DNA of 61,006 nt. Source: Comamonadaceae bacterium. Lineage in GTDB: Bacteria; Pseudomonadota; Gammaproteobacteria; Burkholderiales; Burkholderiaceae_C. Positions 1-9,735 of the stretch are shown here, piece by piece. The notes under the pieces are model-generated. The model searched no databases and was not told the DNA's origin. It saw only the letters and a program-made list of their open reading frames with translations. Both the position numbers and the translations under genes were made by a program. Each line of letters opens with the position of its first letter. Position 1 is the first letter of the stretch. Location of the stretch: contig CANFQF010000002.1 in NCBI GenBank assembly GCA_947449025.1, positions 1 through 61,006 on the forward strand, given 5' to 3'.

Positions 1-533
1 ACCTGAGCGCGCATGCCGTCTGCGGGATCCTCCAGAAGCGTCTCCCACTGCGCTTGCTCGCGGTGCTCCATCACCGGGTCTACCGAGAAGATGACCGGAT
101 CCGAGGTGACGTTGCGGCGCTTGCTGGGCCGCAGGCGCTCCCGGTAGCCCGGCTTGTCCAGGTACACCGGCTCCGAGTTGCCGGTGAAGATGCGCAGCGC
201 CACGAAGGACAGTCCGTTGGGGCCGGCCACGATCGGGCCGTAGGCGGTGTGATGGTCTTTGAACTGGATGGTCAGCGCCTTGAGCTCCTGCCCCCGGTTG
301 CCGATGGTGCCCGAGCCGTCCACGAACAGTTGGAACATCGACACGCCGTGGAAGTGCGGCAGGATGCTCTCGCCCGGGTTCAGGTCGGACATCGTGGCTT
401 GCGGGCCAGGCGCGCGTGCAGCCGACGAACGCGGGCCGAAGAACACCGTGCCCCAGTGGCGAATGCCGGTGCCGGGAGAGATGACATCGGCACGTTGTGC
501 CAGAGCGTCGACGGAGCTGCGCGTATGGATCAT
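1..533 (-). CDS. Cupin-fold protein, C-terminus cut off by window edge
   Basis: An open frame of about 177 codons runs off the left edge, so the C-terminus is missing. The ATG at 533 follows a GAGGA ribosome site about 8 bases upstream. The protein begins MIHTRSSVDALAQRADV. It carries a cupin-like metal-site pattern, PHFHGVSMFQLFVDGSG near residues 55-70, and a second histidine pair in FKDHHTAYGP near residue 85. The family holds small beta-barrel dioxygenases, isomerases and sugar- or acid-binding proteins, so the reaction cannot be assigned. It is the only gene seen of its transcription unit and has its own promoter and palindromic operator just upstream (595-611), which ties it to the catabolic locus. 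Confidence 0.75.
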   Translation of the reverse strand, partial: MIHTRSSVDALAQRADVISPGTGIRHWGTVFFGPRSSAARAPGPQATMSDLNPGESILPHFHGVSMFQLFVDGSGTIGNRGQELKALTIQFKDHHTAYGPIVAGPNGLSFVALRIFTGNSEPVYLDKPGYRERLRPSKRRNVTSDPVIFSVDPVMEHREQAQWETLLEDPADGMRAQ

Positions 534-561
534 GGTCGGGTCCTCATCGGATAGCGGCCGG

Positions 562-590
562 ATAATAGCACGCTGGTTTTGTTAGACAGC
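562..590 (-). promoter_or_regulatory. Predicted promoter of the cupin gene
   Basis: On the reverse strand a -10-like TATTAT lies at 567-562, about 28 bases before the ATG. The -35 position 17 bases upstream (590-585) reads GCTGTC, a poor match. The operator at 595-611 begins 4 bases beyond it. A weak -35 with a palindrome directly upstream is the layout expected of an activated promoter. No transcript evidence is available. Confidence 0.4.
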
Positions 591-594
591 ACCA

Positions 595-611
595 GTTTCA
601 CTGGTCGAAAC
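595..611. promoter_or_regulatory. Operator copy 1 of the locus palindrome
   Basis: GTTTCACTGGTCGAAAC is an inverted repeat of GTTTC/GAAAC around a 7-base centre. It is one of six copies of RTTYCRNTGSNYGRAAY in the window. It sits upstream of the cupin gene, with 27 bases between it and the predicted -10. An extra half-site-like CGAAAC follows at 616-621. It is probably bound by the IclR-family regulator encoded at 12206-12976; that assignment is inference. Confidence 0.65.
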
Positions 612-666
612 TCCTCGAAACTTCTGCTTGGTGTCCGGTTCGCGGCGGTCGTGGTGGGGGGCAGGA

Positions 667-1881
667 TCAGGCGCCGCCTTTTGCCGGAATTCCCATCCAA
701 TAGAGCATCTCGCCAGGGGGGGTCTCCACCGCCTGGCGACGCGCGAAGGCAAGGCGTCCGTCCGCGCCGATGCGAAAGATCGTCAACGCCGCAGGCACCG
801 GCACGGCCTGCCCGCCTTCGAGCAGCGCGTGGGGCTTGATGCTGGCGGTGACCAAGAGCTGGCCCGAGGGGTCGCAGGCGAAGGTCCGCACATGGATCGA
901 CTGCGTGTCCGCATGCTGGATCCATGTGGGCTCGCCGGTCTCGGTATCGATCTGATAGACGGCGATGTTGTTCTCGCCGCCGCCAAAAACGCGCGCGCCG
1001 TTCACTTCCACCGTCTGGTCGGCCCGGTTAGCCACATAGACGAATCGACCCGACGGATGCATGTGGATCGGCCCGGCGATCTGCCGGGGCCGCACATGGC
1101 CCGGGTCAGCCAGCGTGTCCAGGGTCCAGGCCGGCTCTGCCTCGAGCCGGTCCTGGGCATCAAAGCGGAACATGTAGAGCCTGTTCAGGCGCTCGTCGGA
1201 CAGGTACATCCAGCGCCGGGTCGGATGAAAGACCGCATGGCGTGGCCCGAAGCCGTAGCCCCCCTGGGGCGCCACCACCTGTCCGGCGCTCAAAACGCCA
1301 TCGCGGACGCCAAAGGTGCGCAAGGCGCCTGGGTCTTCGGGCTTGGACTCGGTGGCCTTGTTGCCCCGATCCACCACCAGCACCGTCCGGCCCGATGGAA
1401 AAACCCGCACCTGGTGCGGGTAGGTGCCGAATTCCAGCCCGGGGTCTTGTGCGATCTCATCGCCCACGCGTCCATCGGCCTCGAGTCCATGGAGGGTCAG
1501 CCGGCCATGCCCGAGGTTGTGGGCATTGACCAGAAAGTGGCCTCCTGGATCGGCGCACATGTGCACCGCCCGCAGGGGCAGCGTGCGGGGCTCGCCATGC
1601 GGCTGGAGGCTGCCGTCTGCAGCGACGGTCCAGGCGCAGACATGGTCGGTGGTGGAAGGCACGCGCGGTCCGCCGTCGCTGCTGCTGGTGTAGAACACGG
1701 GCAGGGTCGGGTGCGGCCAGGCGTACTGCAGCTTGGCCGGCAGTCGCACCTGGGCGCGCTCGGTCAGGGCGGTGCTCACCAGGTCCAGGTCGTGGTGCGT
1801 CAGCACCGAATCGACGGCGCTGTAGAGGGCCATCGTGGGGCCCGACGCCCCGTTCAGGCCACGGCCCCCGGTGCTGCTCAC
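667..1881 (-). CDS. Lactonase-family seven-bladed beta-propeller protein
   Basis: About 404 residues, matching the length and style of the 6-phosphogluconolactonase/3-carboxymuconate cyclase-like propeller family (Pfam Lactonase). Repeating blade motifs are visible: PHQVRVFPSGRTVLVVDRG, GPRHAVFHPTRRWMYLSDE, GPIHMHPSGRFVYVANR and HVRTFACDPSGQLLVTAS. The chosen GTG start at 1881 overlaps the stop of the upstream OB-fold gene by 4 bases (GTGA) and has an AAGGA site 8 bases before it. An in-frame ATG at 1833 gives the start MALYSAVDSVLTHHDLD, which looks like the usual family N-terminus, so the start is open. It is the last gene of the thiolase/OB-fold/lactonase unit. Ring-opening or lactone hydrolysis is a plausible role, but the substrate is unknown. 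Confidence 0.8.
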   Translation of the reverse strand: MSSTGGRGLNGASGPTMALYSAVDSVLTHHDLDLVSTALTERAQVRLPAKLQYAWPHPTLPVFYTSSSDGGPRVPSTTDHVCAWTVAADGSLQPHGEPRTLPLRAVHMCADPGGHFLVNAHNLGHGRLTLHGLEADGRVGDEIAQDPGLEFGTYPHQVRVFPSGRTVLVVDRGNKATESKPEDPGALRTFGVRDGVLSAGQVVAPQGGYGFGPRHAVFHPTRRWMYLSDERLNRLYMFRFDAQDRLEAEPAWTLDTLADPGHVRPRQIAGPIHMHPSGRFVYVANRADQTVEVNGARVFGGGENNIAVYQIDTETGEPTWIQHADTQSIHVRTFACDPSGQLLVTASIKPHALLEGGQAVPVPAALTIFRIGADGRLAFARRQAVETPPGEMLYWMGIPAKGGA

Positions 1882-2297
1882 GGCGCGGATCCTTCGGTGA
1901 CCGGCGTGAACATGGGCACCGTCGTTCCCCCCTCGGTGGTCTGGAAGGTGACCTGCACCCTCTGGCCGATGCGTACCCCGTCCAGGTCGGTGTCCACGAT
2001 GTTGGTCATGAGCACTGGCCCCTCGTCGAGCGTGACATAGGCGATGCAATAGGGCGCCCCGGCGCCCCGGCGGGTCACGCTGTAGGTGTAGACGGTGCCA
2101 GTGCCGCGCGTGTCCATCCATTCCACATCGCTGCTCCAGCAAAACGGACAGAGTGCGCGCGGGTAGTGGTGGATCTCGCCGCAGGCCTTGCAGCGCTTGA
2201 CCAGCAAGCGGCCCTGGGCTGCCGCGTCGAAGTAGGGCGCGTCGCCCGGGTTGAGCGCGGTGTCGAAGAGTTTGCGTTCGGCGGTGAAAGTGGGCAT
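1878..2297 (-). CDS. Zn-ribbon/OB-fold (DUF35-type) thiolase partner protein
   Basis: 139 residues. The N-terminal zinc ribbon shows CKACGEIHHYPRALCPFC (two CxxC pairs, residues about 35-52). An OB-fold-like half follows, with GTVYTYSVTRRGAGAPYCIAY. This is the DUF35/OB-fold family, whose members form complexes with thiolases or thiolase-like enzymes, for example in archaeal acetyl-CoA condensation and bacterial steroid side-chain retro-aldol cleavage. The gene starts 3 bases after the thiolase stop and overlaps the lactonase start, so translational coupling along this unit is likely. It probably binds acyl-CoA for the neighbouring thiolase. Confidence 0.88.
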   Translation of the reverse strand: MPTFTAERKLFDTALNPGDAPYFDAAAQGRLLVKRCKACGEIHHYPRALCPFCWSSDVEWMDTRGTGTVYTYSVTRRGAGAPYCIAYVTLDEGPVLMTNIVDTDLDGVRIGQRVQVTFQTTEGGTTVPMFTPVTEGSAP

Positions 2298-2300
2298 GGC

Positions 2301-3470
2301 TTACTCCCTCTCGAGAATGACGGTGGCGGCCCCGTGGCGGTGACCGATCAAGCCACCAATGCCGGTGGCCAGCGCCAGCGAGCAGCCGGGTACCTGCACC
2401 CGCGGGTGGGCCTCGCCACGCAACTGCCGCACGGCCTCCAGGATCTTGGTCATTCCGCCGCGGTTGGCCGGATGGTTGTTGCACAGGCCGCCGCCGTCGG
2501 TGTTGAACGGCAGCTTGCCCACGCCGGAGATCAGGTTGCCGTCGGAAACAAAGCGTCCGCCCTGGCCCTTGGCACAAAAGCCCAGGTCTTCCAGTTGCAG
2601 CAGCACGGTGATGGTGAAGCTGTCGTAGATCGAGGCGTACTGGATGTCGGCCGGCGTGACGCCGGCTTCTTCAAAGGCGCGTGGCCCGGTCCAGGCGGCT
2701 GCGGTGTAGCTCAGGTCGAGCCGGCCGCCGGCCTGGTGCTTGGTCGACTCACCGCACCCGAGCAAGCGAACGCGCGGCCGATTGAGCGAGCGCGCAATCT
2801 CCGGCCGGGCGATGATGATGGCGCCCCCGCCGTCGGTGACAACGCAGGAGTCCAGCCGGTGCAGCGGATCGGAGATCATGGGCGAGGCCAGCACGTCTTC
2901 GACCGTCACCACATCCCGCAGCAGGGCGTTCGGGTTATGTTGGGCATGGTGGGATGCGGCCACCTTGACCCAGGCGAGTTGCTCCGAGGTGGTGCCGAAT
3001 TCATGCATGTGCCGCATCGCAGCCATGGCATACAGGTTGACCGTCACCGGGTTGTAGGGCATTTCGAAGGGGGCGTCCGGCAGGTTCACCCCGCGTACAC
3101 GCACCATCGTGCCCGACATGCCTTCGGAGCTGGGCCGACCCGCCAGCGTCACCAGGGCCACGTTGCATTTGCCGGCGGCAATAGCCTCTGCCGCATGGGC
3201 CACGTGAATCAGGTAGGAGCAGCCGCCCATGTCGGTTGAATCCACATGGCGCAGGCGGTTGAGGTTCAGGTAATTGGCCAGCGACCAGGCGTTGGCGCCG
3301 GGTGCGTCGCCGGCGCAGAAGAAGCCGTCAATGTCGTCCCGGGACAGCCCGGCATCTTCGATCGCGCCCTTCGCGACTTCCGCATGCAACTGCGCGACCG
3401 AATGGTTCGGCGCCTTGCGCAGCGGATGCTCGTATGCGCCCACGATGTAGGCCTTGCCCTTGATGCTCAC
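2301..3470 (-). CDS. Thiolase-family (lipid-transfer/SCPx-like) acyltransferase
   Basis: 389 residues from a GTG start (protein MSIKGKAYIVGAYEHP), chosen because a perfect AGGAGG lies 9 bases upstream. A longer frame to 3620 exists but would run through the operator. The nucleophile region STDMGGCSYL places a cysteine at about residue 84. The C-terminal NNHPANRGG supplies the histidine of the thiolase GHP motif, and ATGIGGLIGHRHG closes the fold. The family cleaves or condenses 3-oxoacyl-CoA; with a DUF35 partner, a retro-aldol or unusual thiolytic step is also possible. It is the first gene of a three-gene unit that is divergent from the FadB-like gene, sharing a 148-bp control region with operator copy 2. 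Confidence 0.87.
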   Translation of the reverse strand: MSIKGKAYIVGAYEHPLRKAPNHSVAQLHAEVAKGAIEDAGLSRDDIDGFFCAGDAPGANAWSLANYLNLNRLRHVDSTDMGGCSYLIHVAHAAEAIAAGKCNVALVTLAGRPSSEGMSGTMVRVRGVNLPDAPFEMPYNPVTVNLYAMAAMRHMHEFGTTSEQLAWVKVAASHHAQHNPNALLRDVVTVEDVLASPMISDPLHRLDSCVVTDGGGAIIIARPEIARSLNRPRVRLLGCGESTKHQAGGRLDLSYTAAAWTGPRAFEEAGVTPADIQYASIYDSFTITVLLQLEDLGFCAKGQGGRFVSDGNLISGVGKLPFNTDGGGLCNNHPANRGGMTKILEAVRQLRGEAHPRVQVPGCSLALATGIGGLIGHRHGAATVILERE

Positions 3471-3502
3471 GGGTGTGTTCCTCCTGGAGACTGGCGGTAG
3501 TG

Positions 3503-3519
3503 GTTCCGATGGACGAAAC
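3503..3519. promoter_or_regulatory. Operator copy 2 of the locus palindrome
   Basis: GTTCCGATGGACGAAAC lies in the divergent gap between the thiolase unit and the FadB-like unit; the flanking G and C extend the symmetry to 19 bases. On the rightward side a TAGCAT box follows after 25 bases. On the leftward side the operator is only 32 bases from the thiolase GTG. That side cannot keep the same spacing, so any effect on the thiolase promoter would need different geometry, perhaps repression. Confidence 0.65.
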
Positions 3520-3521
3520 CT

Positions 3522-3550
3522 ATATTGAACAACAGAACTCATGATAGCAT
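3522..3550 (+). promoter_or_regulatory. Predicted promoter of the FadB-like operon
   Basis: The -10-like TAGCAT is at 3545-3550, 25 bases after operator copy 2, and the -35 window (3522-3527, ATATTG) is poor. The same TAGCAT hexamer at the same 25-base distance occurs upstream of the Bug gene at 16915. The start of transcription would be near 3557, giving a leader of about 60 bases. Confidence 0.4.
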
Positions 3551-3618
3551 CCACCGCAATTGCGGCTGCCCCTGCGCGGCCGGGCTGCCGCCCTGCTGGC
3601 GGCCCCAATGGGGACAAC

Positions 3619-5739
<2,121 letters not shown>

Positions 5740-5779
5740 GCATGACAAGACCGGCGGCACCGAACCCGAAGGAGGCGCG

Positions 5780-5992
5780 ATGAGCGACAGCGACAAGGCG
5801 GCACCGTCCGCAGGGGACCAGGCGGCGTTCAAGGCCTGGATGTGCGTGCTCTGCGGCTTCATCTACGATGAGGCCGAGGGAATGCCGGACCATGGCATCG
5901 CACCGGGAACCCGCTGGGCCGATGTGCCCGCGGACTGGATATGCCCCGACTGCTCCTGCGGCAAATCTGATTTTGAAATGGTGGAGGTTTAA
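5780..5992 (+). CDS. Rubredoxin
   Basis: 70 residues with the two iron-binding knuckles CVLCG (about residue 22) and [11 protein letters not shown] (about residue 56) around the typical [14 protein letters not shown] stretch. GGAGG precedes the ATG by 5 bases. It begins 40 bases after the FadB-like stop and ends 2 bases before a Bug gene, so it is firmly inside the operon. Rubredoxins carry single electrons to hydroxylases, desaturases or peroxide-removing proteins. No such oxygenase is visible in the window, so the partner is unknown. The N-terminal 18-residue tail is longer than in minimal rubredoxins. Confidence 0.92.
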   Translation: MSDSDKAAPSAGDQAAFKAWMCVLCGFIYDEAEGMPDHGIAPGTRWADVPADWICPDCSCGKSDFEMVEV

Positions 5993-5994
5993 CC

Positions 5995-6978
5995 ATGAGC
6001 CAGAACTTCGGACGACGTGAATTCATTGTTTCCGCGGCGGCCTGCGCCGCCCCATCAGTCTGGGCGCAGGCGGGCGCGGCCAGCTATCCGGCGCAGCCGG
6101 TGCGCATGATCGTTCCCTTCCCGCCGGGCGGTGGCTCCGACACCCAGGCCCGTCTGATTGGCGAGCGTCTGGCGGCGGTATGGAAGCAGCCGGTCAACAT
6201 CGAGAACATCTCGGGCGCAGGCGGCGGGGTGGCTGCCAGTGCAGCGGCCCGGGCCAAGCCGGACGGCTACACCATCTTCTTCGCCACCCACCCGATCCTG
6301 GCCATCAGCCAGTTCATGACCAAGAAGCTGCCCTATGACCCGGAGCGGGACTTCATCCCGCTGATCAAATTGGCAGACTTCCCTCTCGTGCTGCTGGTGC
6401 CGGAGAACAGCCCCTATCGCACCTTGGCCGACCTGATTGCGGCGGCCAAGGCCAAGCCCGGCACGCTCAATTTCGGCTCGGGCGGCATCGGTACCACCCA
6501 GCACCTTGCGGGCGAGCTGCTCGAGGACCGCGCTGGCCTCGACCTCACCCATGTGCCTTTCCGTGGCAATGCGCAGACCACCACCGCGGTGATTGCCAAC
6601 GAGATCCAGATGTACTTCGACAGCGTTCCCCAGGCGCGCTCGCTGGTCAAAGGCGGGCGTGTGCGGGGCTTGGCTGTGACCGCAGCCAAGCGCCTGGCCA
6701 GCTGGCCCGAGCTGCCCACGGTGGCCGAATCGTTGCCCGGCTTCGAGGTGAGCTTGGCCTATGGCCTGCTCGCACCGGCGGGTACGCCCGCGCCGCTGGT
6801 GGCGGCGATCAACGATGCTGCCAACCGCGCGCTGCGTGACGCGGGCTACGCCGGACGCCTGGCCAGCGAGGGCGCCGCAGTCGAAGGCGGGCGGCCGCAG
6901 GACTTCGCCGACTTCCTGAGTCGCGAACGTAGCAAGTGGGGCCCTCTCATCAAGCGGCTGGACATCCAGGCCGATTGA
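5995..6978 (+). CDS. Bug-family (TctC-like) periplasmic solute-binding protein
   Basis: 327 residues. An N-terminal export signal with twin arginine (FGRREFIVSAAACAAPSVWAQA) is followed by the family hallmarks YPAQPVRMIVPFPPGGGSD and AAARAKPDGYTIFF, then FGSGGIGTTQHLAGEL. Bug proteins bind carboxylates or related small solutes in the periplasm for tripartite tricarboxylate transporters or for sensing. The start follows GGAGGT and is 2 bases after the rubredoxin stop. No TctA or TctB membrane gene is present in the window, so its transporter, if any, is encoded elsewhere. Confidence 0.93.
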   Translation: MSQNFGRREFIVSAAACAAPSVWAQAGAASYPAQPVRMIVPFPPGGGSDTQARLIGERLAAVWKQPVNIENISGAGGGVAASAAARAKPDGYTIFFATHPILAISQFMTKKLPYDPERDFIPLIKLADFPLVLLVPENSPYRTLADLIAAAKAKPGTLNFGSGGIGTTQHLAGELLEDRAGLDLTHVPFRGNAQTTTAVIANEIQMYFDSVPQARSLVKGGRVRGLAVTAAKRLASWPELPTVAESLPGFEVSLAYGLLAPAGTPAPLVAAINDAANRALRDAGYAGRLASEGAAVEGGRPQDFADFLSRERSKWGPLIKRLDIQAD

Positions 6979-7046
6979 GTAGCGAGTTCCCGTCGGCGCA
7001 GCCTCGCGAGGGTGCCTGGCAATTGAATTTTTGACCGGAGCACACC

Positions 7047-8048
7047 GTGATTGCGTCCTCGATCATCAAGAAGATTCTGGCCCTGTGCCTCTGCACGGCG
7101 AGCCTCGCCTTGGGCGGTCTGGCGCAGGCTCAGTCTCAACCATTTCCCAACCGGCCCATCAAGGTCATTTTGGGTTACGCCCCCGGCGGCAGCACCGATG
7201 CCTTCGGCCGCTACTACGTGCAAAAGCTCTCCGAGGTGCTCAACACCCCGGTGGTGATCGACTTCAAGCCCGGCGCTGGCCAGATCCTGGCGGTCAAAAC
7301 CGTGCAGGCGGCACCGGCCGACGGCTACACCTTGTGGCTGGGGGCGGGCAGCGCCTTCTCCCAGGGCCCCGGCATCCGCAATGACCTGCCCTATGACCCG
7401 CTCAAGGACATGGTCCTGATCGGCATGGCTGCGACGTCGCCCGGCGTGATCGTGGTCAGCGCTAATTTGCCGGTGAACAACATTCGTGAGCTGACCGCCT
7501 ATTCAAAGGCCAACCCGGGCAAGCTCAATTACGGCTCCTCCGGCGTGGGCTCGGCCAGCCATCTGCAGAGTGCCTACCTGGTCACGCTGACCGAAATGAA
7601 TATTGAGCACATCCCCTTCAAGGCGGATGCGGAAATCATCAACGGCATGTCCACTGGCTCGGTCCACATGGGCATGGCGACAGTGCAGGCGGGGCTGGCG
7701 GCAGTTGCCTCCGGCAGGGCCAAGGCCATCGCCGTGACCGGATCACGGCGCCTGGCGAGCCTGCCCAACGTGCCGAGCCTGAGCGAAGGCGGTCAGAAAG
7801 AACTCGACGGTGTCGATCCCTATACCTATTACGGTTTGGCGGCTCCGGTGGGCACACCGCCCGCAGTGATCGCCCGACTGAGCGAGGCCTTGCAGAAGGT
7901 CAACGCCAACCCGGAGGTCATCGCTCATGTGCGGGAGAAGCTCTACGCCGAACCCGCCAAGGGCGACGCGGAGTCTTTCCGCCAGTTCATCGTCAAGGAC
8001 ACCGCCAAGTGGAAGGCTTTCGCCAAGCATGTGAAGCTCGGCGAGTAA
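7047..8048 (+). CDS. Bug-family (TctC-like) periplasmic solute-binding protein
   Basis: 333 residues from a GTG start with CGGAG 8 bases upstream. A lysine-containing signal peptide (IIKKILALCLCTASLALGG, cleavage likely after AQAQ) precedes FPNRPIKVILGYAPGGSTDAF and the GYTLWLG and NYGSSGVGSASHLQSA motifs. It is the last gene of the FadB-like operon and the second Bug gene in a row. The two share family motifs but differ clearly in sequence, so they probably bind different ligands. It converges on the enoyl-CoA hydratase gene at 8110. Confidence 0.93.
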   Translation: MIASSIIKKILALCLCTASLALGGLAQAQSQPFPNRPIKVILGYAPGGSTDAFGRYYVQKLSEVLNTPVVIDFKPGAGQILAVKTVQAAPADGYTLWLGAGSAFSQGPGIRNDLPYDPLKDMVLIGMAATSPGVIVVSANLPVNNIRELTAYSKANPGKLNYGSSGVGSASHLQSAYLVTLTEMNIEHIPFKADAEIINGMSTGSVHMGMATVQAGLAAVASGRAKAIAVTGSRRLASLPNVPSLSEGGQKELDGVDPYTYYGLAAPVGTPPAVIARLSEALQKVNANPEVIAHVREKLYAEPAKGDAESFRQFIVKDTAKWKAFAKHVKLGE

Positions 8049-8109
8049 GGCCGCACGCGGACTCGGCCCTGAGCGGGCAGGTCGCCCCGGCGCATCGCCC
8101 GTCGGGGGC

Positions 8110-8904
8110 TCAACGCCCCTTGAACACCGGCTTGCGCTTTTCCTTGAAGGCCTTGAGGGCCTCCTTGTAGTCCTCGGTGGACTGCACCACTGCCATATGA
8201 GCCGAGACGGCCTCCAGGCTGGTGAGTAGGTCGGTGCGCTGGGCCTGGTAGGTCAGCTTCTTGATGTCACGCAAGTGCACCGGCGGGCCGTCTGCAATGC
8301 GCTGGGCCAGTTCGAGTGCGCGCGTCATGAGCTCGGCGTCGGGGTAGACATAGTTCACCATGCCCAAGCGCAGGGCCTCGTCGGCATGGACGAAATCGCC
8401 GGTCCACAAAAGCTCGAGCGCCTTGGCCAAGCCCACAACCCGGGGCAAGAAGTAGCAGCCGCCATTGCCCGGAAGCAGGCCGACCCGGATGTAGCCCTCG
8501 GAGAAACGCGCGGAGGCGCCGGCGACCCGCAAGTCGCACATGAGGGCCATGTCCATGCCCGCGCCCACCGCCGCGCCGTTGACCGCGGCGATCAGCGGCT
8601 TCTCAAAGAGCTCCACCGCCCGCGCCACCCGTTGGGAGACCTTGGCCAGGCGCTGCTTGCGCTCGAGCGGAGTCGGGTCTCGGACTTCCTGCTCCTTGGA
8701 TCGACGACCGATGTCGCCGCCCGAGCAGAAGGCATCGCCTGCGCCGGTGATGACAAAGCAGCCCACGCCCGGATCTTCGTCGGCCTCGCGCAGCGCGGCG
8801 CTCAGAAGATCGAGCATCTCCTCGCTCTGTGCGTTCTTCTTTTCGGGCCGGTTCAGTCTTGCGAGACGGACCCGACCGATGGTTTCCAGTTCAAGATCGG
8901 CCAT
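8110..8904 (-). CDS. Enoyl-CoA hydratase/isomerase family protein
   Basis: 264 residues of crotonase fold. The oxyanion hole segments are ITGAGDAFCSGGDIG and VNGAAVGAGMDMALMCD, where the first catalytic glutamate is replaced by aspartate. The second region reads FSEGYIRVGLLPGNGG, as in a branch with FSE..VRVGL rather than PEI..G. The chemistry could therefore be hydration, isomerisation or C-C bond cleavage. It ends the leftward unit after the acyl-CoA synthetase and second hydratase, 84 bases downstream of the latter. A GAGGAGAAAA ribosome site lies just before the ATG. Confidence 0.88.
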   Translation of the reverse strand: MADLELETIGRVRLARLNRPEKKNAQSEEMLDLLSAALREADEDPGVGCFVITGAGDAFCSGGDIGRRSKEQEVRDPTPLERKQRLAKVSQRVARAVELFEKPLIAAVNGAAVGAGMDMALMCDLRVAGASARFSEGYIRVGLLPGNGGCYFLPRVVGLAKALELLWTGDFVHADEALRLGMVNYVYPDAELMTRALELAQRIADGPPVHLRDIKKLTYQAQRTDLLTSLEAVSAHMAVVQSTEDYKEALKAFKEKRKPVFKGR

Positions 8905-8950
8905 CGTTTTCTCCTCTTTGCTCTGTGTTGTGCGGGTAGTGATCGCCTTG

Positions 8951-8976
8951 TTGCGCGCTATTGCGCGCTATTGCGC
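8951..8976. repeat. 10-bp tandem repeat between two hydratase genes
   Basis: TTGCGCGCTA occurs twice in tandem and is followed by a third partial copy, TTGCGC. It lies in the 84-bp gap between the two crotonase genes. No function is visible; it resembles other short tandem duplications found in gaps of this window. Confidence 0.75.
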
Positions 8977-8988
8977 CCTCAGGCTTTA

Positions 8989-9735
8989 TCAGGCCGGGGT
9001 AACCGGCTGCGCCGCTGCCTGCGCACGATGGTGCGCGTGTTCCTGCCTGGCCTCGGCCAGGGCTGCCTTGACCCGGCGGTTGATCCAGCGCTTGTTATCG
9101 GCGAACACGCTGGCCTTCTTGCTTCCCAGCAAAGTGGCCAGGCCGGTGGCGATGGCAGCCAGCTCGGCCCGCGGGGCAAGGGCGCGCACCAGGCCCATGC
9201 CATGGGCTTCGGTCGCCGGCATGCGGCGGCCGCTCTGGACCAGGTCGCGGGCGTGGGCCAGGCCACAGACCGCCTCCACAATGCTTGCGCCGGAAAAAGT
9301 GGCGATTCCGATGTCGATCTCGGACAGGGCAACTTCGGCGCTGTCCACCGCCACGCAGGCATCGGCCAGCAGGGCGAGCATCGCGCCAGCGCCGCTGGCC
9401 ATGCCGTTCAATACCACCAGGACCGGCTTGGGTGTGTCCAGCACCGCGTCTTGCAAGGCCGCCAAGCCCTGCGAGCGGCGTTCACGCTGGCGCGCCATGT
9501 CGCCGTCGGCCGCTTGCTCGCGCACATCGACGCCGGCGCAGAACACGCGCTCTCCAGCGCCGCTCAGAAGCACCGCCTGGACGGAGGGGTCAGTGCCCGC
9601 GGCCACAAGCTGGGCGGTCAGGCGTTCCACCATGCTCACCGTCATCGCGTTGGCCTTATCGGCGCGGTTGAGAGTGAGCCACAACAGGCCACCGTCCTGG
9701 CGGGACAGGACGAGGTCGTCTGGGTTTGTCGTCAT
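8989..9735 (-). CDS. Enoyl-CoA hydratase/isomerase family protein
   Basis: 248 residues of crotonase fold. The markers are LSGAGERVFCAGVDVREQ, the oxyanion-hole region NGMASGAGAMLALLADA, in which the usual first glutamate is methionine, and ALSEIDIGIATFSGAS carrying the second glutamate. Loss of one acid often goes with isomerase or decarboxylase-type chemistry rather than simple hydration. Its ATG overlaps the stop of the acyl-CoA synthetase by 4 bases, so the two are translationally coupled. The C-terminus is a charged helix rich in alanine and histidine. Confidence 0.86.
   Translation of the reverse strand: MTTNPDDLVLSRQDGGLLWLTLNRADKANAMTVSMVERLTAQLVAAGTDPSVQAVLLSGAGERVFCAGVDVREQAADGDMARQRERRSQGLAALQDAVLDTPKPVLVVLNGMASGAGAMLALLADACVAVDSAEVALSEIDIGIATFSGASIVEAVCGLAHARDLVQSGRRMPATEAHGMGLVRALAPRAELAAIATGLATLLGSKKASVFADNKRWINRRVKAALAEARQEHAHHRAQAAAQPVTPA

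Noticed and set aside
667-2577. Apparent 636-codon fusion extending the lactonase frame through the OB-fold gene
   Set aside because: The N-terminal third is in the wrong frame of the OB-fold and thiolase genes, which have clear motifs, and the GTG at 1881 has a good ribosome site.
3541-3618. Upstream in-frame extension of the FadB-like protein
   Set aside because: It overlaps the predicted -10 box, has no ribosome site and the translation (Ala/Pro/Arg-rich) is not part of the crotonase domain.
8049-8109. Possible bidirectional terminator between the convergent Bug and hydratase genes
   Set aside because: GC-rich inverted parts exist (CGGGC/GCCCG) but the loop is long and there is no T-run on either strand.
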